NCBI GenBank assembly: GCA_003450815.1 | Contig: DMES01000040.1 | Location: 25,172-74,280 of the forward strand | Direction: 5' to 3' | Source of the DNA: Elusimicrobiota bacterium | Lineage (GTDB): Bacteria; Elusimicrobiota; Elusimicrobia; Elusimicrobiales; UBA9959 | Length of the DNA: 49,109 nucleotides | In this document: piece after piece, positions 6,564 through 14,325 of the stretch | Layout: every line of letters starts with the position of its first letter | Numbering within the stretch: the first letter of the stretch is position 1 | Position numbers and translations under genes: made by a program | Notes under the pieces: model-generated | Told to the model about the DNA's origin: nothing | Databases searched by the model: none | What the model saw: the letters and a program-made list of their open reading frames with translations, nothing else

Positions 6564-8021
6564 ATGTTCACAGAAATAAAAAAACTTGGCGCGGAGTCTA
6601 TGGTTTACGGCTTGTCTACCGTGGGCGCCAGACTTCTCAACTTCCTGCTGATGCCGTTCTACACCCATTACCTGCTGCCCGCGGAATACGGCGTGGTAGC
6701 CGCCATTTTCTCCTACATGGCTTTCCTGAACATCATCTACCAGTATGGCATGGACCAGGCTTATATGCGCCATTACGCCCACAAAGAGAAAGCCTTTTCC
6801 ACAGCTTATTCCTGCGTTCTTGTAACTTCAATCCTATTCTCGCTCTGTCTTGCCGTTTTCCCCAGCTTCTGGGCCGAACTGGGTGGCATAGGCGCGGTCA
6901 GGAGCAACCTGGTGCTTTACGCCGCCGCAATACTCTTCCTTGACAGTATAAATGTGCTGCCTTTCGCCGACCTGCGCATGGCCCATAAATCTTTTTATTT
7001 CGCCGGGGTGCGTATGCTTTGCATAACCGTAAATGTAATACTCAATATTGTTTTCCTTGTCCGCTTCAACATGGGCATAGAAGGTGTCTTCCTCGCGAAT
7101 CTCCTATCCTCCCTGCTTTCGGTGCTGGCGGTGCCAAAGCGCTTCTCCTTCGCTTTTGACCGGGAGTTGTTTAGGAACCTTATGGATTACGCCCTGCCGC
7201 TTGTGCCGGCGGGCCTTGGCGCAATGGCCGTACAGGTAATAGATCGGCCCATACTTCTGCGCCTTGCCGGTGAATCCGCCGTAGGCGTATATCAGGCCAA
7301 TTATCGCCTTGGTATTTTTATGGTTCTTGTGGTGACTATGTTTGATCAGGCCTGGAGGCCATTTTTTATAGAACGGGCGGACAAGCCAGGAAGCCCGGTG
7401 GTATTTGCCCGCATACTTACCTATTTTGCGTTCGCCCTTATATGGCTTGCGCTCGCCCTTTCCTTTTTTATCCCTGATCTGGCCAGGCTTCAGGTGGCCG
7501 GCCGCGCCCTTATACATCAGAATTACTGGCCGGGGCTTTCCATAGTGCCGGTAGTGCTGTTCGCCTACCTCATTAACGGTATTTATGTTAACCTGCTGGC
7601 CCCCCTGATAATCGCCAAAAAGACAAAATTTATAATGCTGGCCACTCTGGCGGGGGCCGCAGTAAGTGTAGGGGCTAACTTCGCCCTGATACCGGTTTTC
7701 GGCATCTTTGGGCCGCCCTGGGCCGCCTTTGCGGCCTACTGCGTTATGGCTTTTGTGGCGTATTACTACGGCCGCAGATTCTTTCCCGTACCCTACGAGT
7801 TCAGGCGGCTTGGGCTGCTGGGTTTCGTTGCGCTTGCACTGGCCGCACCGGCGCTGGCAGGCTGGCGGCCAGGCTCTCAAGCCTGGCTGGTTTACAGGCT
7901 GCTTGCGCTTGCCGCATATCCCTTCTTTCTGTTCGTTGTGGGGTTTTTCCTGCCTGAAGAAAAAGAGAAGTCTCTTTCCATGATCCTGCGCTGGACTTCT
8001 GGCCGAAAAATTGCCGTCTGA
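6564..8021 (+). CDS. Wzx-like polysaccharide flippase (MOP superfamily membrane protein)
   Basis: A 485-residue integral membrane protein with about twelve to fourteen hydrophobic segments, typical of O-antigen/teichoic-acid type flippases that move lipid-linked sugars across the inner membrane. The N-terminal pattern SMVYGLSTVGARLLNFLLMP followed by YTHYLLPAEYGVVAA is characteristic of the family's first two helices, and PLVPAGLGAMAVQVIDRPIL opens the second half. No sugar-transfer or polymerase genes lie next to it, so its substrate is unknown. It begins at ATG 6564, only about ten bases beyond a palindromic repeat, and lacks a good ribosome binding site, so a slightly different start is possible. 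It converges with the ABC exporter pair to its right. Confidence 0.88.
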   Translation: MFTEIKKLGAESMVYGLSTVGARLLNFLLMPFYTHYLLPAEYGVVAAIFSYMAFLNIIYQYGMDQAYMRHYAHKEKAFSTAYSCVLVTSILFSLCLAVFPSFWAELGGIGAVRSNLVLYAAAILFLDSINVLPFADLRMAHKSFYFAGVRMLCITVNVILNIVFLVRFNMGIEGVFLANLLSSLLSVLAVPKRFSFAFDRELFRNLMDYALPLVPAGLGAMAVQVIDRPILLRLAGESAVGVYQANYRLGIFMVLVVTMFDQAWRPFFIERADKPGSPVVFARILTYFAFALIWLALALSFFIPDLARLQVAGRALIHQNYWPGLSIVPVVLFAYLINGIYVNLLAPLIIAKKTKFIMLATLAGAAVSVGANFALIPVFGIFGPPWAAFAAYCVMAFVAYYYGRRFFPVPYEFRRLGLLGFVALALAAPALAGWRPGSQAWLVYRLLALAAYPFFLFVVGFFLPEEKEKSLSMILRWTSGRKIAV

Positions 8022-8036
8022 CAGCCAATTTCCGGT

Positions 8037-8792
8037 TTATTTTTCCTGCTGGAGTTTGCCGAAGGCGGATACTCCGACTATGGTGGTGGCCAGACAAAAA
8101 ACAAGTATCGCGCCCAGGTCTATCCAGACGGAAAATGCTCCGTGTCCCAGCATGATTATACGCAGAAGGTCTACCGAGTAGGTTACAGGGTCAAAAAGGC
8201 TGATCGCTTTTATGTAAGGTTCGGATGCGGAAATGTCAAACAGGGCGCCGCTGAAGAAAAAAAGCGGCCAGGTGAGAAAGCTCATGATGAGGCCGAAGCC
8301 CTCCATGGATTTCATCTTCGCGCCTATGGTCAGCCCGATGTTGGTTATCATATAGGAAACCGGGAAGGACACCGCCAGGCATAGCGCCACTTTCAGCGGA
8401 TTGAGCGGCAGTATGAAAACGGCGCCGATAATAAGCAGCAGCAGCGTCTCTATTACAGCGCCCAGCATTCCCCCCAGCGATTTGCCGATAAAAAGCGTGG
8501 TCCGCGAGATGGGCGCCGCCAGCACCTCTTTCAGAAAATCCAACCGCTTGTCCCAGATTATGTAAAGGCCGTAAGTTATAGAGGTGAAAAGAATCACCAT
8601 GGCGAGTATTCCAGGGAAGATGAACTGCTGGTAGCTGTATCCAGGCACGGGGCTTGTGCCGGAGACCATGCCCCGGCCCATGACGAAAAGAAAGAGGAGC
8701 GGTGATATAAGGATGGAGACAATGCGCTCTTTCTCTCTGAAATAGATCTTTGCCTCGCGAAGCAGCAGGGCGTAGATGGCGTTGAAGTTCAT
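8037..8792 (-). CDS. ABC-2 type transporter permease
   Basis: About 251 residues with six hydrophobic segments. It is the membrane half of a drug/polysaccharide-type ABC-2 exporter (DrrB-like). The sequence LLREAKIYFREKERIVSILI is the cytoplasmic connector before the first helix, and FPGILAMVILFTSITYGLYI and later FFFSGALFDIS are typical ABC-2 membrane segments. I chose the ATG at 8792; a longer reading from a TTG at 8822 would start inside the intergenic repeat and adds no conserved residues. Neither start has a strong ribosome binding site. The partner ATPase lies 88 bases upstream on the same strand. The transported compound cannot be inferred. Confidence 0.9.
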   Translation of the reverse strand: MNFNAIYALLLREAKIYFREKERIVSILISPLLFLFVMGRGMVSGTSPVPGYSYQQFIFPGILAMVILFTSITYGLYIIWDKRLDFLKEVLAAPISRTTLFIGKSLGGMLGAVIETLLLLIIGAVFILPLNPLKVALCLAVSFPVSYMITNIGLTIGAKMKSMEGFGLIMSFLTWPLFFFSGALFDISASEPYIKAISLFDPVTYSVDLLRIIMLGHGAFSVWIDLGAILVFCLATTIVGVSAFGKLQQEK

Positions 8793-8880
8793 AAGATTAG
8801 ATGCATAGAGGTAAAGATGCAAGGATGTAAAGTCTGCATGACTAAATTGCTTTGTGTCTAAATCGCTTTGCCTCTTTCCC
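8793..8880. repeat. GAGGTAAAGATGCAAGG-type palindrome between the ABC genes
   Basis: Left words GAGGTAAAGATGCAAGGATG pair imperfectly with right words AAATTGCTTTGTGTCTAAAT and CGCTTTGCCTC. It fills the whole gap between the ATPase and permease genes. Confidence 0.6.
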
Positions 8881-9855
8881 TTATTTTCTTGCTGATTTAA
8901 TTGTCGCTATACGCTCAAAAATATTTTCGGCGTGCTCCTCCGCGTCCGAGCTTATCTGGTGGCCGGCGAATTTTAGAAAGACATCGTCTAAAGTAACGCG
9001 CCGCACTTCCACCTCCGCTATGTCCCCCCCGGCATTTAAGAGCGCCTGTAAATTTTTCCCCGAATCTACGATGCCTATTTTATAACGGTCGTTTTCGCGC
9101 TCAACGCTTTTGACAAAAGGGAGTTTCCTAAGGGCTTCCTCGTTTATCCTGCCGGTAATAAAAACCAGGTCCTGACCGACTTTTTTCTTTAAAGCTGAGG
9201 GGGTATCCAGCTCTATTATTTTCCCGCTGTAGATGATGCCTATGCGGTCGGCAAGGCTGTCCGCTTCTTCCATGTAATGGGTGGTGAGTATGATGGTGGT
9301 ATTATGAGCTTCTTTAAGTTCCCGTATATGGTCCCAGACCGCTTTGCGGCTGGCCGGGTCAAGGCCGAGGGTCGGCTCGTCCAGAAAAAGTATTTTCGGG
9401 CTGTGGATCAGGCCGCGAGCTATTTCAAGGCGCCGCCGCATGCCGCCGGAATAGGTCTTTACAAAACTGCCGCCCCTGTCGCTTAAATTAACCAGCGCCA
9501 GCATCTTGTCAATCTTTTCGTTGATTTCACGCCGGGGTATGCCGTAAAGCATGGAGTGGAGATAGAGGTTCTCCCGCCCGGTAAGAAGGTCGTCCACGCT
9601 GGGCTCCTGAAACACTATGCCTATCTGCCTGCGCACCTCCAGCGACTGTCTGTTTATGTCGTAGCCTGCCACCAGCGCGGTGCCGGAAGTGGGTTTTACG
9701 AGAGTTGCCAGCATGCTTATCAGTGTGGTTTTTCCGGCGCCGTTCGGACCCAGGAGTCCGAACACTTCCCCCTCCGTAATTTCAAGCGAAACACCGTCAA
9801 CGGCGGTAACTTCCGCGAATTTCTTGACCAGCGCTTCCGTTTTAATGGCGGCCAT
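8881..9855 (-). CDS. ABC transporter ATP-binding protein (DrrA-like)
   Basis: A 324-residue ATPase that powers the ABC-2 permease encoded just downstream. Walker A is GPNGAGKTT near residue 37, the Q-loop is IGIVFQEPSVDD, the signature is YSGGMRRRLEIARGL, and Walker B plus D-loop is ILFLDEPTLGLDP. The switch histidine follows in TTHYMEEAD. Beyond residue 215 there is the extra C-terminal domain common in daunorubicin-resistance-type exporters. Length is normal. The start ATG at 9855 lies a few bases from a strong terminator that isolates it from the upstream TraF-like gene. The promoter must lie in the short stretch between terminator and ATG or farther upstream; I could not identify it. Confidence 0.95.
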   Translation of the reverse strand: MAAIKTEALVKKFAEVTAVDGVSLEITEGEVFGLLGPNGAGKTTLISMLATLVKPTSGTALVAGYDINRQSLEVRRQIGIVFQEPSVDDLLTGRENLYLHSMLYGIPRREINEKIDKMLALVNLSDRGGSFVKTYSGGMRRRLEIARGLIHSPKILFLDEPTLGLDPASRKAVWDHIRELKEAHNTTIILTTHYMEEADSLADRIGIIYSGKIIELDTPSALKKKVGQDLVFITGRINEEALRKLPFVKSVERENDRYKIGIVDSGKNLQALLNAGGDIAEVEVRRVTLDDVFLKFAGHQISSDAEEHAENIFERIATIKSARK

Positions 9856-9875
9856 AGGTAAATTCTATCATAAAA

Positions 9876-9907
9876 AAACGGCCCCGCTTTTTTAAGCGGG
9901 GCCGTTT
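9876..9907 (-). terminator. Intrinsic terminator after the TraF-like gene
   Basis: A 12-bp perfect stem, AAACGGCCCCGC and GCGGGGCCGTTT, with an 8-base loop, followed on the minus strand by a run of T. It lies after the TraF-like gene and before the ABC ATPase gene, both on the minus strand. Confidence 0.92.
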
Positions 9908-9950
9908 CAATCCGTGTAATCCTCTATCTAATCGGTGTAATCTGTCCCGG
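9908..9950. repeat. AATCCGTGTAATC-type half repeat
   Basis: AATCCGTGTAATC and AATCGGTGTAATC occur in tandem between the terminator and the TraF-like stop codon. They are the same word as in the trmD-rplS repeat and inside both MITE copies, here without the opposing arm. Confidence 0.75.
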
Positions 9951-11501
9951 TTAGAACAGCAGGCCTAAGCTGGCGGATATCGTGCCTTTGGTGGGTATTT
10001 TCTCGCCATCCATGATGGTGGTGTCGGAACTTATGGCGGCTGCCACATCAAAGTGCAGGTACAGCAGGTTGATGCCGGTGCCCATTGTGTAAGCCATTTT
10101 CGAGGACTTTTCCGCCATGTTTTTCATAAGGCCCGCTCTTAACGGGATATTGAAGGCTTTGGCGTTGACCAGGTTTATTTCCGTGCCAAGTGCTAGCTGG
10201 CGCGATTCAAAACCTCTCACCGCGGTTTTGTTCTTGGTCATATCCATATCAAGCGCAAAGCTCCAGAATTTTGCCGGATGAATGGCAAAACCAAGGCGCG
10301 CCTGCCTGTCCAGCTTATATGTTCCCCCCACCTGGTCGGGGCGGTCAAACTTAGGGCTGTTGAGATTCCTGATGACAAGGCCCATTTTGGGATGGAACGG
10401 TAATTTGGGGTATTTTTCGTTAATGTCCCAAAGGAAGCCCAGGTCTATAGCCGGAGCCCAGCTTGTTTTGAGGTTGTCCATTTGGAACGCGTCGCCGGTT
10501 TTGGAATTCTCCATGAAGCGAAACCCGGTGTGGCCCATTTGACCGTTTATCATTTTAAGATTGGCGCCTATGGAGAGCCCGTCCAGAAACTTTACGAACT
10601 TGCCGTAGCCGAAAGCTATTTCAGTGAAAGAAGCCGCGTCTACGGTAAGGTTGGATTCGTTGCCTGTGTAGCTGCCTCCGGAAATAGCTCCATTGACCAC
10701 AGGGCCAGCAGTGGCCGCGTAGTTGGAAATGTTTTGTGCGGCTTCGGAAACCTGGGTTGGCGTGATATTTAGGCTAGACGCATAAGCGGCGAGAGCATTT
10801 GCTAATGTCGCATTATTTGTTATTGAAGAATCACAGTTTCCGCCGGTGCCGCATAAAAGCTTATACACAGCGTTGGTATTTGTTCCATCTAACCGGTTAA
10901 GCGCGGTTGTAAGGTTTGAGACGGCTGTAGCATAGCCGGAAGGAGCTGAAGCTCCGGAATTGCCTGCGAATTGTATGCTTGTCCCGGTCGTTCCAAGCCC
11001 GAGATTACGAACATCAATATAAGGATTCAGGCCAATGGAAGTATAATTATTTATTGAAATTGCCACCTTTGCGAACTTGAAGTTGGCCCCGCCAGCCGTT
11101 TCAATCATGGCGCCCTTGCCCTCTCCGGTCATAGAACCTAAAAGCGACATGGTTTTCACAAAGTCCGCCGCTTGTGCCGGTGTTATTGCACTATGGCCTC
11201 TCTGGGCTGACTTTACAGCCGAAAGTTGATTCACCATTTCGCCTATTTCGCTGGTGTTTTTCAATATATCTCCGGTCGCTTCTAAGCCCATGGTAATGGG
11301 TATTTCAAGGCCGGAAATGCTGGCCGAAGACTTCATGGCAAGCCCGCCGGGGTTCCAGTATTGCGCCATGGGGCCCTGTGCCATAGCCACAAAGGCGCCG
11401 CCCATGCCCATGGGCCTGGTGCCCAGGGTTTTCCACTGCTCCGCGCTGGCAAAACAGGCGCATGAAGCGATAAGTGTTAAGGTTATAAGACCTTTCTTCA
11501 T
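9951..11501 (-). CDS. TraF-like outer-membrane beta-barrel protein
   Basis: A 516-residue secreted protein. The N-terminus MKKGLITLTLIASCACFASA is a signal peptide. The mature start RPMGMGGAFVAMAQGP, followed by YWNPGGLAM, is the entry segment shared by FadL/PorV-type and TraF-type outer-membrane barrels. The C-terminus alternates aromatic/hydrophobic and polar residues and ends in ASLGLLF, as expected of a barrel's last strand. The middle (about 120-290) is Ser/Thr/Asn/Ala-rich and probably forms loops. I chose ATG 11501 because a GGGAGG ribosome binding site precedes it and the signal peptide starts there. A Crp-like box and a TATATT element lie upstream and a strong terminator downstream, so it is probably a single-gene unit. 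Ligand unknown; the TraF link is by resemblance only. Confidence 0.8.
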   Translation of the reverse strand: MKKGLITLTLIASCACFASAEQWKTLGTRPMGMGGAFVAMAQGPMAQYWNPGGLAMKSSASISGLEIPITMGLEATGDILKNTSEIGEMVNQLSAVKSAQRGHSAITPAQAADFVKTMSLLGSMTGEGKGAMIETAGGANFKFAKVAISINNYTSIGLNPYIDVRNLGLGTTGTSIQFAGNSGASAPSGYATAVSNLTTALNRLDGTNTNAVYKLLCGTGGNCDSSITNNATLANALAAYASSLNITPTQVSEAAQNISNYAATAGPVVNGAISGGSYTGNESNLTVDAASFTEIAFGYGKFVKFLDGLSIGANLKMINGQMGHTGFRFMENSKTGDAFQMDNLKTSWAPAIDLGFLWDINEKYPKLPFHPKMGLVIRNLNSPKFDRPDQVGGTYKLDRQARLGFAIHPAKFWSFALDMDMTKNKTAVRGFESRQLALGTEINLVNAKAFNIPLRAGLMKNMAEKSSKMAYTMGTGINLLYLHFDVAAAISSDTTIMDGEKIPTKGTISASLGLLF

Positions 11502-11531
11502 AGTACCTCCCTCATTTGTAAATACCCCCAT

Positions 11532-11575
11532 AATATAGCACATTTTTCCGGTTTCTGCATGTAACATACATCACA
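11532..11575 (-). promoter_or_regulatory. Candidate promoter with Crp-like box for the TraF-like gene
   Basis: On the minus strand TGTGATGTATGTTACA (11575-11560) matches the Crp-type pattern TGTGA-N6-TnACA. A TATATT -10-like hexamer lies at 11537-11532. A transcription start about 7 bases further would put the box centre near -42, the position of class II activation. No good -35 hexamer is present, which fits an activator-dependent promoter. Confidence 0.5.
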
Positions 11576-11617
11576 TCCGCTATATCGCGCTTGGCAGGTG
11601 TAACTAAAGTTATCCCG

Positions 11618-11708
11618 GAAAGGCTGAGGGCTTAAGGCTGAAGGCTGACGGAGCAAAAGGATGCTGGGAAAAAATTAGAGGCTGCATTAAACACCTTCAG
11701 CCCTCAGC
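11618..11708. repeat. GGCTGAAGG-type palindrome after the hydrolase gene
   Basis: Left words GGCTGAGGGCTTAAGGCTGA and GGCTGACGG face right words CACCTTCAGCCCTCAGCC. The right end touches the hydrolase stop codon on the minus strand (CTA TAG GCTGAGGG), the same stop-codon adjacency seen at rplS and deoA. Confidence 0.75.
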
Positions 11709-12566
11709 CTATAGATTTTTATTAAAAAAGTCCAGGATTCGCCGTTCATATTCCGCACCGCCCATAAAGGAAGTTTCGCCGTGGTTGGCGCCCTTAATGA
11801 TCCAAAGCTCAGTTTGAGGGGCCATTTTGTGCAGGGTCAGTGAATTCTCAACCGGCACCTGTGTGTCGTTGTCGCCGTGTATGAGCAGCGTCGGGGTTTT
11901 TATGGAGGCTATGAAATTCTCCGGCGCCACACTGTTAACGCTGATTCCCAGAAAAGCAAGGTTCCACATTTTCATAAGCCATAGAAGCGGAAAGCGGAAA
12001 GCTCCGAAGCTTTTAAAAATAAAGTCCATTTCCCTGCTTAAGCTGGCGAAAGGCGCGTCCAGAACCTTTGCTTTAATTTCCGTGTCTTTCGCCATGGCAA
12101 GGGTGGCCGCGCCCATTGAGAAACCGAAAGTTCCGATATGCGCGAAACCCTGAGCTTTCAAAAAGTTAACGGCGGCTGTCACATCCCTGGTTTCACGTGC
12201 GCCGCCTGTGGAAAAAAAACCTCCGCTTTGGCCCATAGCCCTGAAATCGAACAGCAGCAGGTTAAAATCTTTCGCAAGAAAGGAGGTGAATCCGAACACA
12301 TTTCCTTTGTCCATGGGATATCCGTGACATATTATTACAGCTTTGTCGCTTTTTTTGTTCGGGATGAACCAGCCGTCCAGCTGCACTCTGTCCGAGGCTG
12401 TAAACTTTACATTTTGGATAACTGAGCTTTTATGCTTAGGCCCTGGCGGGCTGATATATCGTTTTGGGTGAGTGTATAGAAAAAACACTATAAGTGAAAA
12501 CACCAGGTAGAGGACCGTGGGATAAGCTAAGAGCCTTATAAGTATGGCAAGAAAGACCTTGTTCAC
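11709..12566 (-). CDS. Membrane-anchored alpha/beta hydrolase
   Basis: A 285-residue alpha/beta-hydrolase-fold protein of the YfhR/BEM46-like type. A hydrophobic N-terminal helix (about residues 8-30) anchors it to the inner membrane. The oxyanion-side motif HGYPMDKGN is near residue 82, the nucleophile elbow GFSMGAATLA gives the catalytic Ser near 151, and the acid and His follow in HGDNDTQVP and ANHGETSF. The substrate is unknown. It starts with GTG at 12566, two bases after the pcm stop, so the two are co-transcribed. It is the last gene of the minus-strand run beginning with the PQQ-type protein. Confidence 0.88.
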   Translation of the reverse strand: MNKVFLAILIRLLAYPTVLYLVFSLIVFFLYTHPKRYISPPGPKHKSSVIQNVKFTASDRVQLDGWFIPNKKSDKAVIICHGYPMDKGNVFGFTSFLAKDFNLLLFDFRAMGQSGGFFSTGGARETRDVTAAVNFLKAQGFAHIGTFGFSMGAATLAMAKDTEIKAKVLDAPFASLSREMDFIFKSFGAFRFPLLWLMKMWNLAFLGISVNSVAPENFIASIKTPTLLIHGDNDTQVPVENSLTLHKMAPQTELWIIKGANHGETSFMGGAEYERRILDFFNKNL

Positions 12567-12568
12567 TT

Positions 12569-13237
12569 TTACCTTCCGGGGTCGCCGGTCATAGGGACAA
12601 ACCTGACCGGAACTATATCGCGCTCTTTGATCTCAGCGGCGGTTTTCTCAAACACTTTAATCGTCTGTGTCCCTTCGGGGCCTATGGGTATTACAAGGCG
12701 GCCGCCTGTTTTAAGCTGGTTTAAAAGCCCGCGCGGCGCAGCGGCGGCGGCGCAGGCGGCTATTATTCCGTCAAAAGGCGCATGCTCCGGCCAGCCTTCG
12801 CGTCCGTCGCCGGTTTTAATGTTTATGGCTGTATAGCCAAGCCGTTTTAGCGTCAGGCTGGCGGTAGTTGAAAGCTCCGGAATAATTTCTACGCTGTAAA
12901 CTTCGCACCCCAGCTCGCTCAGGCATGCGGCCTGATAGCCGGACCCGGCCCCTATTTCAAGGACCTTTTGCCCCGCTTTTGCTCCCAATAGCTCAGTCAT
13001 CAGCGCCACAATGTAGGGTTGCGAGATAGTTTGCCCGTTTGATATGGGGAGCGGATAGTCTTCGTAAGCGCGGGTGCGCAGATCTTCGGGCGCGAATAAA
13101 TGCCGTTTGACCTTGCGCATGGCGGCAAGCACTTCAGGGTTTTTTACACCGCGCCGCATTATCTGGTCCTCGACCATTTTTGAGCGCAGAAAGGTCTGGA
13201 ATTCTTCAAATTTAGGGCCGAGTATGTGTTGGAACAT
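12569..13237 (-). CDS. pcm: Protein-L-isoaspartate O-methyltransferase
   Basis: Repairs isoaspartyl residues that form in ageing proteins by SAM-dependent methylation. The SAM motif VLEIGAGSGYQAACLSELG is near residue 83, the family segment DYPLPISNGQTISQPYIVAL near 55 provides the substrate loop, and the late motif GGRLVIPIGPEG is intact. I start at ATG 13237, whose A overlaps the stop of the CoA-binding gene (TAATG). A longer frame upstream would run antisense-free into that gene and adds nothing conserved. The 222-residue length fits the family. Proximity to surE is a classic arrangement in other bacteria and supports a stationary-phase or stress role. Confidence 0.95.
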   Translation of the reverse strand: MFQHILGPKFEEFQTFLRSKMVEDQIMRRGVKNPEVLAAMRKVKRHLFAPEDLRTRAYEDYPLPISNGQTISQPYIVALMTELLGAKAGQKVLEIGAGSGYQAACLSELGCEVYSVEIIPELSTTASLTLKRLGYTAINIKTGDGREGWPEHAPFDGIIAACAAAAAPRGLLNQLKTGGRLVIPIGPEGTQTIKVFEKTAAEIKERDIVPVRFVPMTGDPGR

Positions 13238-13611
13238 TACCACACACCTTTTTGTACCATGAAGCAGGCGGTTATCGTTTTTATGCCGTAGAGTTCCGCT
13301 TTCGCAAGCGCCTCCGGCGATTCGGACCCGGGCTGCAGCCAAACGGTTTTTATGCCCAGTTTGTTGCACTGTTCAATTACAGAAACCGTCGTTTCTGGCG
13401 GGACCACGGTTATAACCAGGTCCGGTTTTTTTTCAATTTCGTCAAGGCTCGAATAAAGCCGGTTGCCCAGCACAAATCCGCCCTTCGGGTTGACGCCTTT
13501 GACCGGATAACTCGCTTTGAGCAAATCGCGGAAAATTTTGTGGCCGTACTTGGAAGCGTCGCCCGATACTCCCACTACAGCGATAAGTTCGTATTCTAGT
13601 ACTTGTACCAT
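13237..13611 (-). CDS. CoA-binding domain protein (YccU-like)
   Basis: A 124-residue Rossmann-fold protein of the small CoA-binding family. VVGVSGDASKYGHKIFRDLL near residue 12 is the nucleotide-binding start, PVKGVNPKG the second strand, and KTVWLQPGSESPEAL near 92 the conserved late motif. It starts 16 bases inside the end of the pilin-domain gene and its stop overlaps the pcm start by one base, so all three are translationally coupled. No catalytic residues are evident. The family function is poorly known and I cannot say more about its role here. Confidence 0.88.
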   Translation of the reverse strand: MVQVLEYELIAVVGVSGDASKYGHKIFRDLLKASYPVKGVNPKGGFVLGNRLYSSLDEIEKKPDLVITVVPPETTVSVIEQCNKLGIKTVWLQPGSESPEALAKAELYGIKTITACFMVQKGVW

Positions 13612-14318
13612 TCCAGGTTTTCTTCCGGGTCTTTATGCGAGCAGTCTATTATCAGCATCCCTGAATTTATGGAATCTTTGTTTGTGAAATAAAGCCAGCC
13701 GCCGCTGTCCGCTACGGCGGAGGACAGGCTGGTTTCATGTTTTCTTGAGTCTATCATGGTTATCTTGTCGGTTTTCTCGTGGCCGGGTAATTGTAAGTCC
13801 GGTACTGAATTCAGATAGTCTGGCGTAAGTCCGTACAGGGTATCCGGAAAAACGCCGTTATGGTCGCCGTAGTAAATCTGCAGGGCGGATCTTACTAAAG
13901 CCAGATTGGTTTTGGCGGAAGAGCTTTGTTCTTTCTCAAGCAGCGCTTTCTCTTCGGTTTCAAGTTCTTTTATTATTTCGAGGCCAAGCAGGGCTTTAAG
14001 TTTTTTGTCTAATTTCACTATGTCTTTGGCGGCGTCATCCAGCTTTTTTGGATCAAGCCTGTCTTGTTTGGCGAGAATAGCGGCAAGATCCTTAATGGTT
14101 TGACGCGTTTCTTCCTGATATTTTAGCGTATAGGCTGGTTTTTCCGGAGATGCTGTTTCGGGCCGGGCTTGTGCCGTTTCAGTAACCGGTATCGTTCGGG
14201 TTACAGAATTTTTTTCGGACGCCTGTCCGGGTATAGCCATTCCTTCAAAAGCGCCTATTCGTGCTCCCGCTGAAAAAAAAGCGGCCAGAGCCGCGGTAAA
14301 AAAAAGTTTTGTTTTCAT
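13596..14318 (-). CDS. Secreted coiled-coil protein with a pseudopilin-like C-terminal domain
   Basis: A 240-residue protein starting at ATG 14318, with a signal peptide (MKTKLFFTAALAAFFSAGAR). A charged helical middle (about 65-145) includes KLDDAAKDIVKLDKKLKALL and is likely coiled coil. The C-terminal 100 residues contain LVRSALQIYYGDHNGVFPD, then LTPDYLNSVP, GGWLYF and a late Cys. This is the pattern of the soluble domain of GspG-type pseudopilins and type IV pilins (a short helix, conserved Tyr/Gly/Asp, a Pro-rich loop, GGW). It lacks the prepilin Gly-Phe-x4-Glu start, so it is not an assembled pilin in the usual sense. An upstream in-frame extension overlaps surE and was not used. Confidence 0.72.
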   Translation of the reverse strand: MKTKLFFTAALAAFFSAGARIGAFEGMAIPGQASEKNSVTRTIPVTETAQARPETASPEKPAYTLKYQEETRQTIKDLAAILAKQDRLDPKKLDDAAKDIVKLDKKLKALLGLEIIKELETEEKALLEKEQSSSAKTNLALVRSALQIYYGDHNGVFPDTLYGLTPDYLNSVPDLQLPGHEKTDKITMIDSRKHETSLSSAVADSGGWLYFTNKDSINSGMLIIDCSHKDPEENLEWYKY

Positions 14319-14325
14319 TTTATCT

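Noticed and set aside
7104..7880. A 258-codon open frame on the minus strand
   Set aside because: Antisense shadow of the flippase gene, Lys/Gly/Tyr-rich with no membrane or enzyme motif.
13237..13369. A longer N-terminus for pcm
   Set aside because: The extension lies within the CoA-binding gene in another frame and has no family similarity; the TAATG junction fits coupling.
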